The position numbers and the translations under genes were made by a program. The notes under the pieces were generated by a model. That model saw nothing but the letters and a program-made list of their open reading frames with translations, was not told where the DNA came from and ran no database searches. Positions 9,180 through 17,011 of a stretch of 38,539 nt of DNA are shown here, one piece after another. Numbering within the stretch: position 1 is the first letter of the stretch; each line of letters begins with the position of its first letter. The stretch lies in NCBI GenBank assembly GCA_027000105.1, contig JALTOP010000427.1, forward strand, positions 1 to 38,539, read 5' to 3'. The DNA is from Planctomycetaceae bacterium. Lineage in GTDB: Bacteria > Planctomycetota > Planctomycetia > Planctomycetales > Planctomycetaceae.

Positions 9180-9668
9180 TTACCGGCAGGCAACAGGCAC
9201 GTGTGAAACATCCATCGTTGGTAAATCGACGATAGCAACGCTGTACTGGTGAGCGCGGTGCATCGCTCCCGGATTAAGAACATTCGTATGTCCCTCGACA
9301 TGATGTTCTGCGACATGAGTATGACCATAACAGACCAAATCGTAATCTCCTGAATGAATCGCCGCATCAAAACGATGCTGCTGATGACTGTGCAGCAATG
9401 CGATACGCTTCCCTGCAAACGATAAATCACCAAACAGGCCTTCCCAATGCTGCTGGTTCGCCTTCACAATCTGTCCCAGTTGATCCGCATAATCACAATT
9501 ACCGGCGACGAAATGTGTCGGCCACCGTCCGAATTGGGAAACCACCTCGTCACCGCCCACGTCGCCGCAATGCAGAACGCGTTCAATCTGATGATCCAAA
9601 AACACCTCGACTGCGGCTCGCGTGTGGGCCACGTCGCCATGTGTATCGCTGATGACTCCAATTCGCAT
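9180..9668 (-). CDS. YfcE/MJ0936-family metallophosphoesterase
   Basis: The 162-residue product is a compact calcineurin-like phosphoesterase of the YfcE/MJ0936 group, cytoplasmic enzymes that hydrolyse phosphodiesters with two divalent metal ions. The metal ligands are visible in order: D8 and H10 in SDTHG, D36 in GDVGGDE, N57 in GNCD, the histidines of LLHSHQQH (residues 91-98), and H116 and H118 in YGHTH. NPGAMHRAH near residues 132-140 fits the family C-terminus, which usually reads NPGS. Length is normal. The ATG at 9668 puts SDTH at the usual distance from the start. The gene stands alone and is divergent from map. The physiological substrate is unknown. Confidence 0.88.
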   Translation of the reverse strand: MRIGVISDTHGDVAHTRAAVEVFLDHQIERVLHCGDVGGDEVVSQFGRWPTHFVAGNCDYADQLGQIVKANQQHWEGLFGDLSFAGKRIALLHSHQQHRFDAAIHSGDYDLVCYGHTHVAEHHVEGHTNVLNPGAMHRAHQYSVAIVDLPTMDVSHVPVACR

Positions 9669-9726
9669 CCGATTTGTTTCCTGACGCCTGATGCTTTCCA
9701 GGCTTTATTTATTGGAGAGAGGGGAA

Positions 9727-9752
9727 AGGGCTGATTTATTGAAATCGGCCCT
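9727..9752. other. 11-bp stem, 4-nt loop hairpin
   Basis: AGGGCTGATTT and AAATCGGCCCT pair over 11 positions, with one T-G wobble if read as plus-strand RNA, around the loop ATTG. No U-tract follows on either strand and no gene ends here, so it is not an obvious terminator. In the minus direction it would fall in the phosphoesterase 5' leader, 59 nt or more before its ATG. Confidence 0.5.
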
Positions 9753-9827
9753 CCATCGGACACCTCTTATACTTCATCCGCTGCCAGGATGGAAACCTCT
9801 GTTTGTTTCAAGGTCTCTATTAAATTG

Positions 9828-9872
9828 AATGGCTCGTGCGTAAATGGCTTGTGGACAACTGGCTGCCTGCGT
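9828..9872. repeat. Imperfect 15-bp tandem triplication
   Basis: Three consecutive 15-bp units begin AATGGCTCG, AATGGCTTG and ACTGGCTGC. The first two share most of their length and the third has diverged. The repeat lies about 120 bp before the map start. Confidence 0.55.
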
Positions 9873-9922
9873 CTCTGTCGCCCCAGATTTTGTATTCTTC
9901 GAAAATCTTCTCCCCTGTAAGG

Positions 9923-9951
9923 TTGCAACAGATTTCAGGCTGCTCGACAAT
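9923..9951 (+). promoter_or_regulatory. Weak sigma-70-like promoter candidate for map
   Basis: TTGCAA (9923-9928) and GACAAT (9946-9951) are separated by 17 bp and sit about 44 bp before the map start codon. Each box matches the consensus at four of six positions. Planctomycete promoters are poorly defined, so this is tentative. Confidence 0.25.
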
Positions 9952-9994
9952 GAACGGAATCATGCCCTTTCAAAATGAGAATGGAGCCCATTAG

Positions 9995-10822
9995 GTGAAT
10001 CTGTCCCGAATTCGTGATGCCCTGCTTCCCCGTCCCCGTAGAGATTACCCTCTTTACGAGAATGAGGAACTGCAGATGCTCCGCCAGGCAACGGCATTCA
10101 ATGCCCAGTTGATGGACATGTTGCGCGAACACGTGCGGCCCGGCGTAACAACAAACGAATTGGATGAATTGGCTGCCACCTACACGCGCGATCATGGTCA
10201 TATTCCCGCCTGTCTCGGCTATAAAGGCTTCCCGAAATCGATTTGTACCAGCATCAATGACGTCGTTTGTCACGGCATTCCAGATGATACAGTCCTGCGG
10301 GAAGGCGATATCATCAATGTCGACATCACATCAATTGTCGAAGGCTGGTACGGTGATCAATCTGAGACATTTCTCGTGGGCGAAGTTTCGGATGAGGCTA
10401 AAGCGTTGACGCAGGTAACATTTGATGCCCTGTATGCGGGAATTCGGGCTGCCCGTCCCTACTGCACAATCTACGATATCGCCAAGGCGATCACCCGTCA
10501 CGCCGAAGCTCGCGGCTACAGCGTGGTCAGAAATTATCAGGGACACGGAATCGGCCGGGCGTTCCATCAAAAGCCGGGCGTGTTGCATTACCCGCATGAA
10601 TCGACAAGAAGAAGCGTGATTGTTCCCGGCTGTTGCTTCACGATCGAACCGATGATCAACATCGGTCGTCCCGACACCTACACTGAACCGGACGGCTGGA
10701 CTGTCCGCACAAAAGATCACACTCTTTCCGCCCAGTTCGAACATCAAATTTTCATGACGTCGGACGGCCCGGAAATCTTGACGCTCACACAAAACGGCCC
10801 CCAGGAAGGCCACTGCTTCTAA
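9995..10822 (+). CDS. map: Type I methionine aminopeptidase
   Basis: This enzyme removes the initiator methionine from nascent cytoplasmic proteins using two metal ions. The 275-residue product has the pita-bread fold signature. The expected residues are all present: H93 in CHGIP, metal ligands D110 and D121, H184 in QGHGIGR, E218 in FTIEPM and E249 in FEHQ. It has an N-terminal extension of about 20 residues (LLPRPRRDYPLYENEE) before the usual start, and no SH3-binding zinc-finger domain. The start is GTG, supported by GGAG about 8 bp upstream. It is not next to secY or infA, unlike the classical location in E. coli-type operons, and appears to be transcribed alone. Confidence 0.95.
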   Translation: MNLSRIRDALLPRPRRDYPLYENEELQMLRQATAFNAQLMDMLREHVRPGVTTNELDELAATYTRDHGHIPACLGYKGFPKSICTSINDVVCHGIPDDTVLREGDIINVDITSIVEGWYGDQSETFLVGEVSDEAKALTQVTFDALYAGIRAARPYCTIYDIAKAITRHAEARGYSVVRNYQGHGIGRAFHQKPGVLHYPHESTRRSVIVPGCCFTIEPMINIGRPDTYTEPDGWTVRTKDHTLSAQFEHQIFMTSDGPEILTLTQNGPQEGHCF

Positions 10823-10830
10823 CGCCGGCT

Positions 10831-10846
10831 CGCATCACATGATGCG
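10831..10846 (+). terminator. Hairpin just after map (possible 3'-end element, no U-tract)
   Basis: CGCATC pairs with GATGCG around ACAT, beginning 9 nt after the map stop codon. The position suits a 3'-end stabilising or termination structure. There is no downstream U-run, so intrinsic termination is not supported. Confidence 0.3.
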
Positions 10847-10900
10847 CGAATAGAACACCGCACAAAGCTGGCAGAATGAATGAGAAATCGTCAGTTCGCC

Positions 10901-10928
10901 CCGTTTAATTCGATCCGTTTAATTCGAT
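10901..10928. repeat. Perfect 14-bp tandem duplication
   Basis: CCGTTTAATTCGAT occurs twice back to back, with CC continuing after the second copy. The perfect identity suggests a recent duplication. It lies between map and the flavoprotein fusion. Confidence 0.85.
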
Positions 10929-11001
10929 CCATCGGTTAGTCCCGTTGGTACTCCCGTCAATCAAACCTGCAGAAATCACCTCGTCAGACTCGGCTGACTT
11001 T

Positions 11002-11023
11002 CCGTGCCGGGGGCGTGCCGGGT
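11002..11023. repeat. 11-bp tandem duplication
   Basis: CGTGCCGGGGG is followed directly by CGTGCCGGGTT; the first nine bases are identical. It is GC-rich, unlike the duplication about 75 bp upstream. Confidence 0.5.
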
Positions 11024-11202
11024 TTGCTACAACTCCGGGCTACAGCCCCGGAAAGAGTAAAATTGTGATTTACTTCACTGTCACCACCCGCAAAGTGGTT
11101 ATCATCTCTGCAAGGAGTCCGTAAGACCTTTTTTGAAAAATATGCTGATCAACCGGACGTTGCCGCGGCAACTTTCTCAATTAAAGTGAAATTTCAACCG
11201 TT

Positions 11203-13386
11203 ATGATCAACGCCGAACAATCGAAAAAGAGGAAGCAAAGTTATTTTGCGACGGTTCCGCCGCAGGAAATTCTTCCGATTATCGACAACAATTTTCAATC
11301 GACCGTGCGAGGGTTGTACGTGATCGGTGATGTCACCGGAATACCGCTCGTCAAAATCGCGGCGAATCACGGCGTGGATGTCATCGAACGAATGGAAGCA
11401 GCCGGCGAATTCACTGCCGACCAGAGTGACCCGGATGGCCCGCTGGATTTACTGATTATCGGCGCAGGCCCAGCCGGACTGTCGGCGGCGATGGAAGCGG
11501 AAAAAAGAAATCTGCGCTATGCGGTTCTCGAACAAAGTGAAGTCGCGAACACGGTACGCGGATTTCCGCCCGGGAAAAAAGTGTACGCAGAACCTCGACA
11601 ATTAAAAAATCGAAGTGCCCTTCCCGTTGAAACAGACAAGGAAAAAACAGAGTTCCTCAAAATGGTTGAACAGACCATCAGGGAGAAAAAACTGAACCTC
11701 AAGGAAGGAGTTGAGGTCACACGGATTCTGAAAAAGGGCGATCATCGTTTCTCGGTCGAAACAGCTGACGGAAAATCGTTCCCCGCCCGAAATGTCATCA
11801 TCGCAGTCGGCAGACAGGGCAAGGCCCGTAAGCTGAATGTTCCCGGCGAAGAGAAAAGCGATAAGGTTGTTTACCGTTTGCATTCGCCGGATGACTATCA
11901 CCAAAAAAATCTGCTGATTGTGGGGGGTGGGAACTCTGCGATTGAAGCGGCGCTCATGCTGATGGATACCAACCGCGTCACCATTTCCTATCGCAGAGAT
12001 GAATTCTTCCGACTCAAACAGGATAACCGCGAACTTCTTGAACAGGCCATCGCACAAAAAAAACTGACAGTCCTGTTTCAATCGGAAGTACAGCGAATTG
12101 AAAGTTCTGCCGTTGAATTGAAGATTGACGGAGAAACGAAAACGATCCCGAACGATTATGTGCTGGTGTTGATCGGCACGGACCCGCCGATTGATTTTCT
12201 GCTTGATACCGGCATGGAACTGGATGGCATCTGGAAACCGAAACGGGTTATCCTTTGCCTGATCGGTATTCTGGTGGCGTACTCGGTTTATTTTCAGTCG
12301 AAGCATTTTGGGCTGCTTCCCGATGCGGGGGAGTATTTTATTCCCGGTTTTCAGTGGTTGTTTTCATTTGTGCATCCACGGTTTGCCAATTTGTATTCGA
12401 TGTACTACCTCGTCTATTTTTTGGCAATTCTCGGGTTCGGTCTCTATTGGGGATTCCGTTACAAACATCGGCTCATCTGGCGGCGAAATCTTTCTTCGAT
12501 CTTTTTCAACTGGACGCTTTGGTGGGGCTTGCCGACGTTGCTGGTTTCCACATGGGGACGAAATCCGTGGACACCGCTGCTGACCCGCTCTCTCAATGCC
12601 TGGCCACTGAATATGACCGCGTTCGATCTGGATCCGGTCGCACAACTGGGCGATCCTCCCTGGTGGACGGTCGTGGCTATTGTGGGGGTTGTCTGGGCCG
12701 TTGTGCTGACATTTCTTGTACTTCCTGTTTTCACGTTGTTGGTCGGGAAACATTACTGTTCGCACATTTGTTCCTGTGGTGCTTTGGCGGAAACGGTCGG
12801 CAATTCGTTTCGACATCGTGGGCCGAAAGGAGACGCACCCCGCTGGATGGAGCGGTTCGGTTACGTTTTTATTCCGCTGGCAGTGCTCGCCACACTGTTT
12901 CACCTTTCCGGTTATGAAAGCCCGTTCGGCTATTACAACACGGTCGTTGGCACCTTTCTGTCCGGTGCGGTCGCAATCGGTGTTTATCCCTTTTTAGGAC
13001 AACGGATCTGGTGCAGATTCTGGTGTCCGCTGGCGTTCTGGATGAATTTCTGGGGACGCTGGTCACGTTTCAAAATCTCAGCAGAACCGGGAAAATGTAT
13101 CGACTGCAATGTCTGCAACCAGTATTGCCAGATGGGGATCGACATCAAATCCCGCGCCTTGCAGGGACTTCCGGTCACCTTGAAAGATTCCCCCTGTGTG
13201 GCGTGTGCAGAATGCGTTGTTCGTTGCCCGATGGAGATTCTGCATCTGGGCGATCTTCCTGATGAAAAAATGAATCCGAACAATCGGGAACTCGACCAGT
13301 CCAGCATCCTGTTTCCGATTCTCAATTCGTTGGATATCCCACGTGTGAACGATATCAGTATGAAAAATCGTGACAGGCATTCCTGA
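11203..13386 (+). CDS. Flavoprotein (TrxR/YpdA-like) fused to a NapH/NosR-type membrane 4Fe-4S module
   Basis: This 727-residue protein joins two redox modules. Residues about 80-350 are a pyridine-nucleotide flavoprotein: FAD motif GAGPAG at 87-92, NAD(P) motif GGGNSA at 241-246, and VLIGTDPP at 322-329. There is no CxxC redox pair of the thioredoxin reductase kind. The GLYVIGDVTG box, which normally closes this fold, is instead at residues 37-46, before the FAD motif, and no second copy follows residue 330. From about 348 there are several membrane helices, with cysteine motifs CSHICSCG (519-526) and WCRFWCPL (603-610) as in NapH, NosR and CcoG. Two 4Fe-4S sites follow: C632/C635/C638/C642 and C665/C668/C671/C675. 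A route from NAD(P)H through flavin and Fe-S to or across the membrane is inferred. The start is ATG with no clear Shine-Dalgarno. Confidence 0.85.
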   Translation: MINAEQSKKRKQSYFATVPPQEILPIIDNNFQSTVRGLYVIGDVTGIPLVKIAANHGVDVIERMEAAGEFTADQSDPDGPLDLLIIGAGPAGLSAAMEAEKRNLRYAVLEQSEVANTVRGFPPGKKVYAEPRQLKNRSALPVETDKEKTEFLKMVEQTIREKKLNLKEGVEVTRILKKGDHRFSVETADGKSFPARNVIIAVGRQGKARKLNVPGEEKSDKVVYRLHSPDDYHQKNLLIVGGGNSAIEAALMLMDTNRVTISYRRDEFFRLKQDNRELLEQAIAQKKLTVLFQSEVQRIESSAVELKIDGETKTIPNDYVLVLIGTDPPIDFLLDTGMELDGIWKPKRVILCLIGILVAYSVYFQSKHFGLLPDAGEYFIPGFQWLFSFVHPRFANLYSMYYLVYFLAILGFGLYWGFRYKHRLIWRRNLSSIFFNWTLWWGLPTLLVSTWGRNPWTPLLTRSLNAWPLNMTAFDLDPVAQLGDPPWWTVVAIVGVVWAVVLTFLVLPVFTLLVGKHYCSHICSCGALAETVGNSFRHRGPKGDAPRWMERFGYVFIPLAVLATLFHLSGYESPFGYYNTVVGTFLSGAVAIGVYPFLGQRIWCRFWCPLAFWMNFWGRWSRFKISAEPGKCIDCNVCNQYCQMGIDIKSRALQGLPVTLKDSPCVACAECVVRCPMEILHLGDLPDEKMNPNNRELDQSSILFPILNSLDIPRVNDISMKNRDRHS

Positions 13387-13428
13387 ACATAAGAAAGTAA
13401 GCAAGAGTGCGTCGAACAACTGCAGGGT

Positions 13429-13452
13429 ACCTTATGACGCACCTTATGACGC
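13429..13452. repeat. Perfect 12-bp tandem duplication
   Basis: ACCTTATGACGC occurs twice in a row, 43 bp after the stop of the flavoprotein fusion. Confidence 0.8.
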
Positions 13453-13488
13453 TCCCTGGCATGACAGACGCCATGATTTCAATCTTGG

Positions 13489-13502
13489 TGCGTTGCAACG
13501 CA
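13489..13502. promoter_or_regulatory. Perfect 14-bp palindrome upstream of the DUF547 gene
   Basis: TGCGTTGCAACGCA is its own reverse complement and lies 46-59 bp before the DUF547 start codon, a position suited to an operator. Its right-hand 12 bases (CGTTGCAACGCA) also occur at 18626-18637 in the spacer upstream of the sulfatase. Confidence 0.4.
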
Positions 13503-13547
13503 TGTGAATCATAAAAAAATGAACGATCCAAAAGTAAAGTACCAATC

Positions 13548-14444
13548 ATGAAGAAATCAAAAAAAGAATATTCCGGGGCTTTTCTCTGGCTGGCCGCTTT
13601 CAGTTTTCTGATTCCAATCTATGTCGGCGCCCAGGCTTTCAAGGCGATTCCACAGCCTCCCCGCTATCCGGAAATTCATCCCGACATTTCGGGGGTCGAT
13701 CACAACCTTTGGGATTATCTGTTGCGAACCTACATTGCCAATGGACTGGTCGATTACGAGGGCCTCAAACGCGATTTCCTTTTCAAAACGTATCTGAAAC
13801 AACTGGCCGGTGCGCATCCGGAAAATCTGAAAACGGAGAGCGCGAAACTCGCCTGTTACTGCAACGCCTACAATGCGTTTGTGATTCATGGCGTCATCAT
13901 TCATAAAATAAAAGGAAGCGTTCTCGATTTGAAACAGAATGGCGAGACCGATTTTTTTGATATCAAAGAGCATATTCTCGCGGGGAAAACGATTTCGCTC
14001 AACACGTTGGAACATAAACGGATTCGCGAAGAATTTCACGATCCGCGGGTTCACATGGCTTTGGTCTGTGCGGCGAAAAGCTGTCCGCGAATCAGACCGG
14101 AAGCATACACAGCGGATCGCCTGAACGAACAACTGGAAGACCAGGCGAATTCTTTTGCCAATAATCCGGAATATGTGAAGTACGTTCCCGAAGAAAATAA
14201 ACTTTACCTGAGCAGTATTCTCAACTGGTACAAAGACGACTTCGGCGGCAACTACGGCGTTATCTCTTTTCTGCTGCCCCGCGTCAAAGACCCGGCAACC
14301 AAAACCGGACTGGAACGGGCACTCGCAGGGCAGGTTGAACTCGTCTATTTCAAATATGACTGGGGCTTGAACAGTCAAGACAGCGAGGCTTCTTCAGCAG
14401 GAAACAGTGCCAGTTTCGGTTCCGGTTCGATCCCGAACGAGTAA
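13548..14444 (+). CDS. Secreted DUF547 domain protein
   Basis: The 298-residue product begins with a signal peptide (basic start, hydrophobic residues about 11-26, possible cleavage near VGAQA). Residues about 50-250 match the DUF547 family. The family-typical stretches include NLWDYLLRTYIANGLVDYEGL, KLACYCNAYNAFVIHGV, FDIKEHILAGKTISLNTLEH, the FHDPRVHMALVCAAKSCP block, and SSILNWYKDDFG. The conserved histidine and cysteines in the MALVCAAKSCP block suggest a catalytic or metal site, but DUF547 has no firmly assigned function. The C-terminus is a serine/glycine-rich tail of about 25 residues. It follows the flavoprotein fusion by 161 bp on the same strand. Confidence 0.85.
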   Translation: MKKSKKEYSGAFLWLAAFSFLIPIYVGAQAFKAIPQPPRYPEIHPDISGVDHNLWDYLLRTYIANGLVDYEGLKRDFLFKTYLKQLAGAHPENLKTESAKLACYCNAYNAFVIHGVIIHKIKGSVLDLKQNGETDFFDIKEHILAGKTISLNTLEHKRIREEFHDPRVHMALVCAAKSCPRIRPEAYTADRLNEQLEDQANSFANNPEYVKYVPEENKLYLSSILNWYKDDFGGNYGVISFLLPRVKDPATKTGLERALAGQVELVYFKYDWGLNSQDSEASSAGNSASFGSGSIPNE

Positions 14445-14589
14445 ATCATCACTCGCTGATTTGTAATAGATTGGGCATTTCTGATATTGTGATTTCACAC
14501 AAGCGGCCTACAACTTTGTATGTTTGGCTTTTCGCTGGTCGAGCTTTTTCAGTGAAACGCTGCGAAAAATGCAAGAGATACGATCACCA

Positions 14590-14609
14590 GGAAGGAAGGA
14601 AGGAAGGAA
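14590..14609. repeat. (GGAA)5 microsatellite
   Basis: Five perfect GGAA units run from 14590 to 14609, followed by an ACAA-rich stretch. It is a candidate site for slippage. It lies between genes, about 340 bp before folE. Confidence 0.85.
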
Positions 14610-14660
14610 CAAACAAACCACAGAGACCCAGAGCACACGGAGGCAAGATAACAGAGAATT

Positions 14661-14676
14661 ATTCTTGAAAAAGAAT
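14661..14676. other. Hairpin with GAAA tetraloop
   Basis: ATTCTT and AAGAAT pair around the loop GAAA, a GNRA tetraloop if transcribed. The stem is short and A/T-rich. No associated function can be assigned. Confidence 0.3.
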
Positions 14677-14947
14677 ATCACCCGGTGCGGCTGGTCTGCT
14701 TTGCCCGCCGTAACCAGAATGAGATTTTCAAAAGTTTTCACACCGTTCGTAATCTTTAGCCGTTAGTAGTATGGAATACGCAAGGTAATAGCCGGATTGT
14801 TCCTCATTTTAAATAATGACGATCCCCCTCTATGCCTTTTCGAGATTTTTTTCTGTGAACCGTGAGTTTTTGTGGTTGTTCCAACTTTTCCTGTTTGCCC
14901 CGCTTTGCCGAAATTGATCATCAATCAGAAGAGAAAACAACATCCAG

Positions 14948-15535
14948 ATGAGCGAAAACGAAAATGAATCTGCAGTCGATCTGCCTGCGATTGAGGAGGC
15001 GGTGCGCACCATTCTCAAGGCGGTGGGCGAAGATCCGCAGCGTCCCGGTTTAATAGAGACGCCCCGGCGTGTCGCCAAAATGTATGCCGAGATGTTTTCC
15101 GGCTTGAATAAATCGCCCGAAGAACATTTGCGGGTCACCTTTCCGGAAGTTTACGACGAAATGGTGCTGGTTCGCGATATCACTTTCACCAGCATGTGCG
15201 AACATCACCTGCTCCCGTTCAGCGGCGTGGCCCATGTTTCCTATATCCCCAAAGGGAGAGTGACCGGGTTAAGCAAGCTGGCCCGCGTTGTCGAAGAAGT
15301 CTCTCGCAGACCTCAGGTTCAGGAACGGATGACGCAAACGATAGCCGACTTGATCGAACGCGAACTTGGCACCGCGGGCGTTGCAGTTGTGATCGAGGCA
15401 GAACACTCCTGCATGGCGATTCGCGGTATCCGCAAACCGGGCAGCATTACCGTTACCAGCGCACTGCGAGGAAAATTCAAAAAAGACCCCGCTGCACGGG
15501 CAGAAGTGATGTCACTGATCAACGGCAAAAGCTGA
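14948..15535 (+). CDS. folE: GTP cyclohydrolase I
   Basis: This enzyme converts GTP to dihydroneopterin triphosphate, the first step to folate and a precursor for other pterins and queuosine. The 195-residue product has the usual length for a bacterial FolE. The zinc ligands are visible as C84 and H87 in SMCEHHLLPF and C155 in EHSCMAIRG. Other family landmarks are GEDPQRPGLIETPRRVAKMY (27-46) and GLSKLARVVE (107-116). The ATG start gives a normal N-terminus. It stands alone and converges with the antiporter gene, so no folate operon is visible here. Confidence 0.96.
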   Translation: MSENENESAVDLPAIEEAVRTILKAVGEDPQRPGLIETPRRVAKMYAEMFSGLNKSPEEHLRVTFPEVYDEMVLVRDITFTSMCEHHLLPFSGVAHVSYIPKGRVTGLSKLARVVEEVSRRPQVQERMTQTIADLIERELGTAGVAVVIEAEHSCMAIRGIRKPGSITVTSALRGKFKKDPAARAEVMSLINGKS

Positions 15536-15633
15536 AAACTGAATGAACATCAGAACGTGGCGAGGCTGCTTCCACGCCAGAATTGCACCAGACAGGATCG
15601 CCTCGTTCATCAAGAGGCCGTGCGTGTCGCCCC

Positions 15634-15667
15634 GTTTCGGGCTTCAGATTGTTCCGGGCTTCAGATA
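15634..15667. repeat. 17-bp tandem duplication between folE and the antiporter
   Basis: GTTTCGGGCTTCAGATT is followed directly by GTTCCGGGCTTCAGATA, a match of 15 of 17. It is in the 146-bp gap between two converging genes. Confidence 0.75.
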
Positions 15668-15681
15668 CTGCATCTCGAACT

Positions 15682-16776
15682 TCACATACTGATCACAAAC
15701 TGGGAAATGGAGTAGATCAGGTACATCGCCAGAAGTGGGGCGCCCATCCATCGCTGAAAATGCCCCCGTTTGGTGGCGGAGAAGATGCAAAGTCGGAAAC
15801 AGGTCAAGATGATCAGCATGGCGGGAATGTGCAGATAGAGGAAGATTTCAGGAACTTTGGCCGCCGTATCGATAATTGGCAGGGGAGCCGCGACCGCTGC
15901 TGCTCCGGTTACAAACAGGATATTCAGGATATCCGCTCCCAAAACATTCCCGACAAGAAGCTCCGGGTGGCCTTTGCGAATGGCGGTAACGCCCACCATC
16001 AATTCCGGCAAGGAAGTACCGAACGCAACCAACGTGGCAGCGATGACGACTTGCGGAATGCCGATTCTTTCCGCGATGACCGAAACAGATTCAATCGCGA
16101 CATGCCCGGAAAAAATGACGACGATCAGCCCCGCAAAAATCATTCCGACCAACGCAGCGGAGCTTTTCTGTGTGACATGTTCATCAGCCACATGAACAAC
16201 CTCTCCCGGCTCGGCATGTTCTGCGATGGTCTCAGAAACACGAATCGCCTGTTCCTGCGGATGCCGTCTCGACCAGATGACGGAAAGGTACATGTATATG
16301 GCCAGCAGGATCAACAAGCCAATTCCTACCAACCGGCCGATTTCCGCCTCATCCCCCCAAACGGCATAGGAACTGTAACAGATCACTGCGAGAATGACGG
16401 CTGAACCGTACTGCACCCACCCCTGTCTTGAAAGCACATATTTATCGGCGGGCAACGCGGCGATCAAACAGCCCACACCGAAAATCAGGGCGGAATCCGC
16501 GATCACCGACCCGACCGCGTTTCCCAGCGCCAGCCCCGGATTTCCATTGAAGGCGGCCAGAACCGAAACGGTACATTCAGGTGTTGTTGTCCCCAACGAA
16601 ACAATCGTCGCTCCGACAATGACTTCAGGCATTCCCAAACGGAAGGCTAATGCTGATGCTCCTTCAACAAGCCATTCCGCTCCCATGCTCAGAAAATAGA
16701 GTCCCCCCACCGCTGACAAAACGAGCAGTATCGAAGACGCTTCGGTAAACCAGTGATGGGGAATGAGAGCTTCCAA
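15682..16776 (-). CDS. Calcium/sodium antiporter of the CaCA family (YrbG-like)
   Basis: The 364-residue product is an integral membrane cation exchanger with about ten helices. Two internally repeated alpha motifs that line the ion path are clear: VSLGTTTPECTVSVLA (about residues 59-74) with GNAVGSVIADS nearby, and VAFGTSLPELMVGV in the second half with GNVLGADILN. The inverted-repeat layout and length fit YrbG-like Na+/Ca2+ exchangers. A charged loop near residues 170-205 separates the two halves. The start is TTG at 16776, supported by AGGA about 9 bp upstream; the first in-frame ATG would cut into the first helix. The transported ion is inferred. Confidence 0.9.
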   Translation of the reverse strand: MEALIPHHWFTEASSILLVLSAVGGLYFLSMGAEWLVEGASALAFRLGMPEVIVGATIVSLGTTTPECTVSVLAAFNGNPGLALGNAVGSVIADSALIFGVGCLIAALPADKYVLSRQGWVQYGSAVILAVICYSSYAVWGDEAEIGRLVGIGLLILLAIYMYLSVIWSRRHPQEQAIRVSETIAEHAEPGEVVHVADEHVTQKSSAALVGMIFAGLIVVIFSGHVAIESVSVIAERIGIPQVVIAATLVAFGTSLPELMVGVTAIRKGHPELLVGNVLGADILNILFVTGAAAVAAPLPIIDTAAKVPEIFLYLHIPAMLIILTCFRLCIFSATKRGHFQRWMGAPLLAMYLIYSISQFVISM

Positions 16777-17011
16777 ACGTTGATCCTGACAAAGAAGTTA
16801 TAACGGGTAGATAATACGTATCGACCCGCGTGAAGGTTCACGGGTAATCATAGCGATGAAGAAAATTCCGTGAAACCGTCTGGACAAACTGTTTTCTACC
16901 GGTTCATACCGGCAATGGCCTTCTATCACCAACGGTTTATGCCGGCGACGACATTCCCCTTTCCGCAGGAACCCAGCCCCAACGTGGTGTGCAAAAGCAT
17001 CCCTGCATTGA
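16777..17011. other. Intergenic region between antiporter and sulfatase
   Basis: This 235-bp spacer follows the sulfatase stop and precedes the antiporter start on the minus strand. It holds two diverged copies of a CCGGTTCATACCGGC-like element (16899-16913 and near 16931-16946). A related CCGGTTCAT motif also occurs at 18847-18874. No gene was seen. Confidence 0.35.

Larger units (their letters stand above)
9669..9994. other. 326-bp divergent intergenic region (phosphoesterase / map)
   Basis: No gene was found here. It holds a strong hairpin at 9727-9752, an imperfect 15-bp triplication at 9828-9872, and a weak sigma-70-like promoter candidate for map at 9923-9951. Each is listed separately. 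Confidence 0.5.
10823..11202. other. 380-bp intergenic region between map and the flavoprotein fusion
   Basis: No gene was found here. Nine bases after the map stop there is a hairpin CGCATC-ACAT-GATGCG (10831-10846). Two tandem duplications follow (10901-10928 and 11002-11023), then a short GC-rich hairpin with TCCGGG and CCCGGA arms (11033-11051). None is followed by a T-run, so no intrinsic terminator can be called. Confidence 0.5.
14445..14947. other. 503-bp intergenic region with a GGAA microsatellite
   Basis: No convincing gene was found. The overlapping short ORFs on both strands read through simple repeats. It contains (GGAA)5 at 14590-14609, an AACAAACAAACC stretch, CACAGAGACCCAGAGCACA-type sequence near 14620-14638, and a small hairpin at 14661-14676. 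The last 100 bp is T-rich and probably holds the folE promoter, but I could not place its boxes. Confidence 0.45.

Noticed and set aside
11033..11051. Intrinsic terminator for map
   Set aside because: The stem is short (6 bp) with a 7-nt loop, about 210 bp after the gene and with no T-run.
14471..14766. Short ORFs around the GGAA repeat upstream of folE
   Set aside because: They translate simple repeats (KEGRK, GRKEGRN) and overlap each other on both strands.
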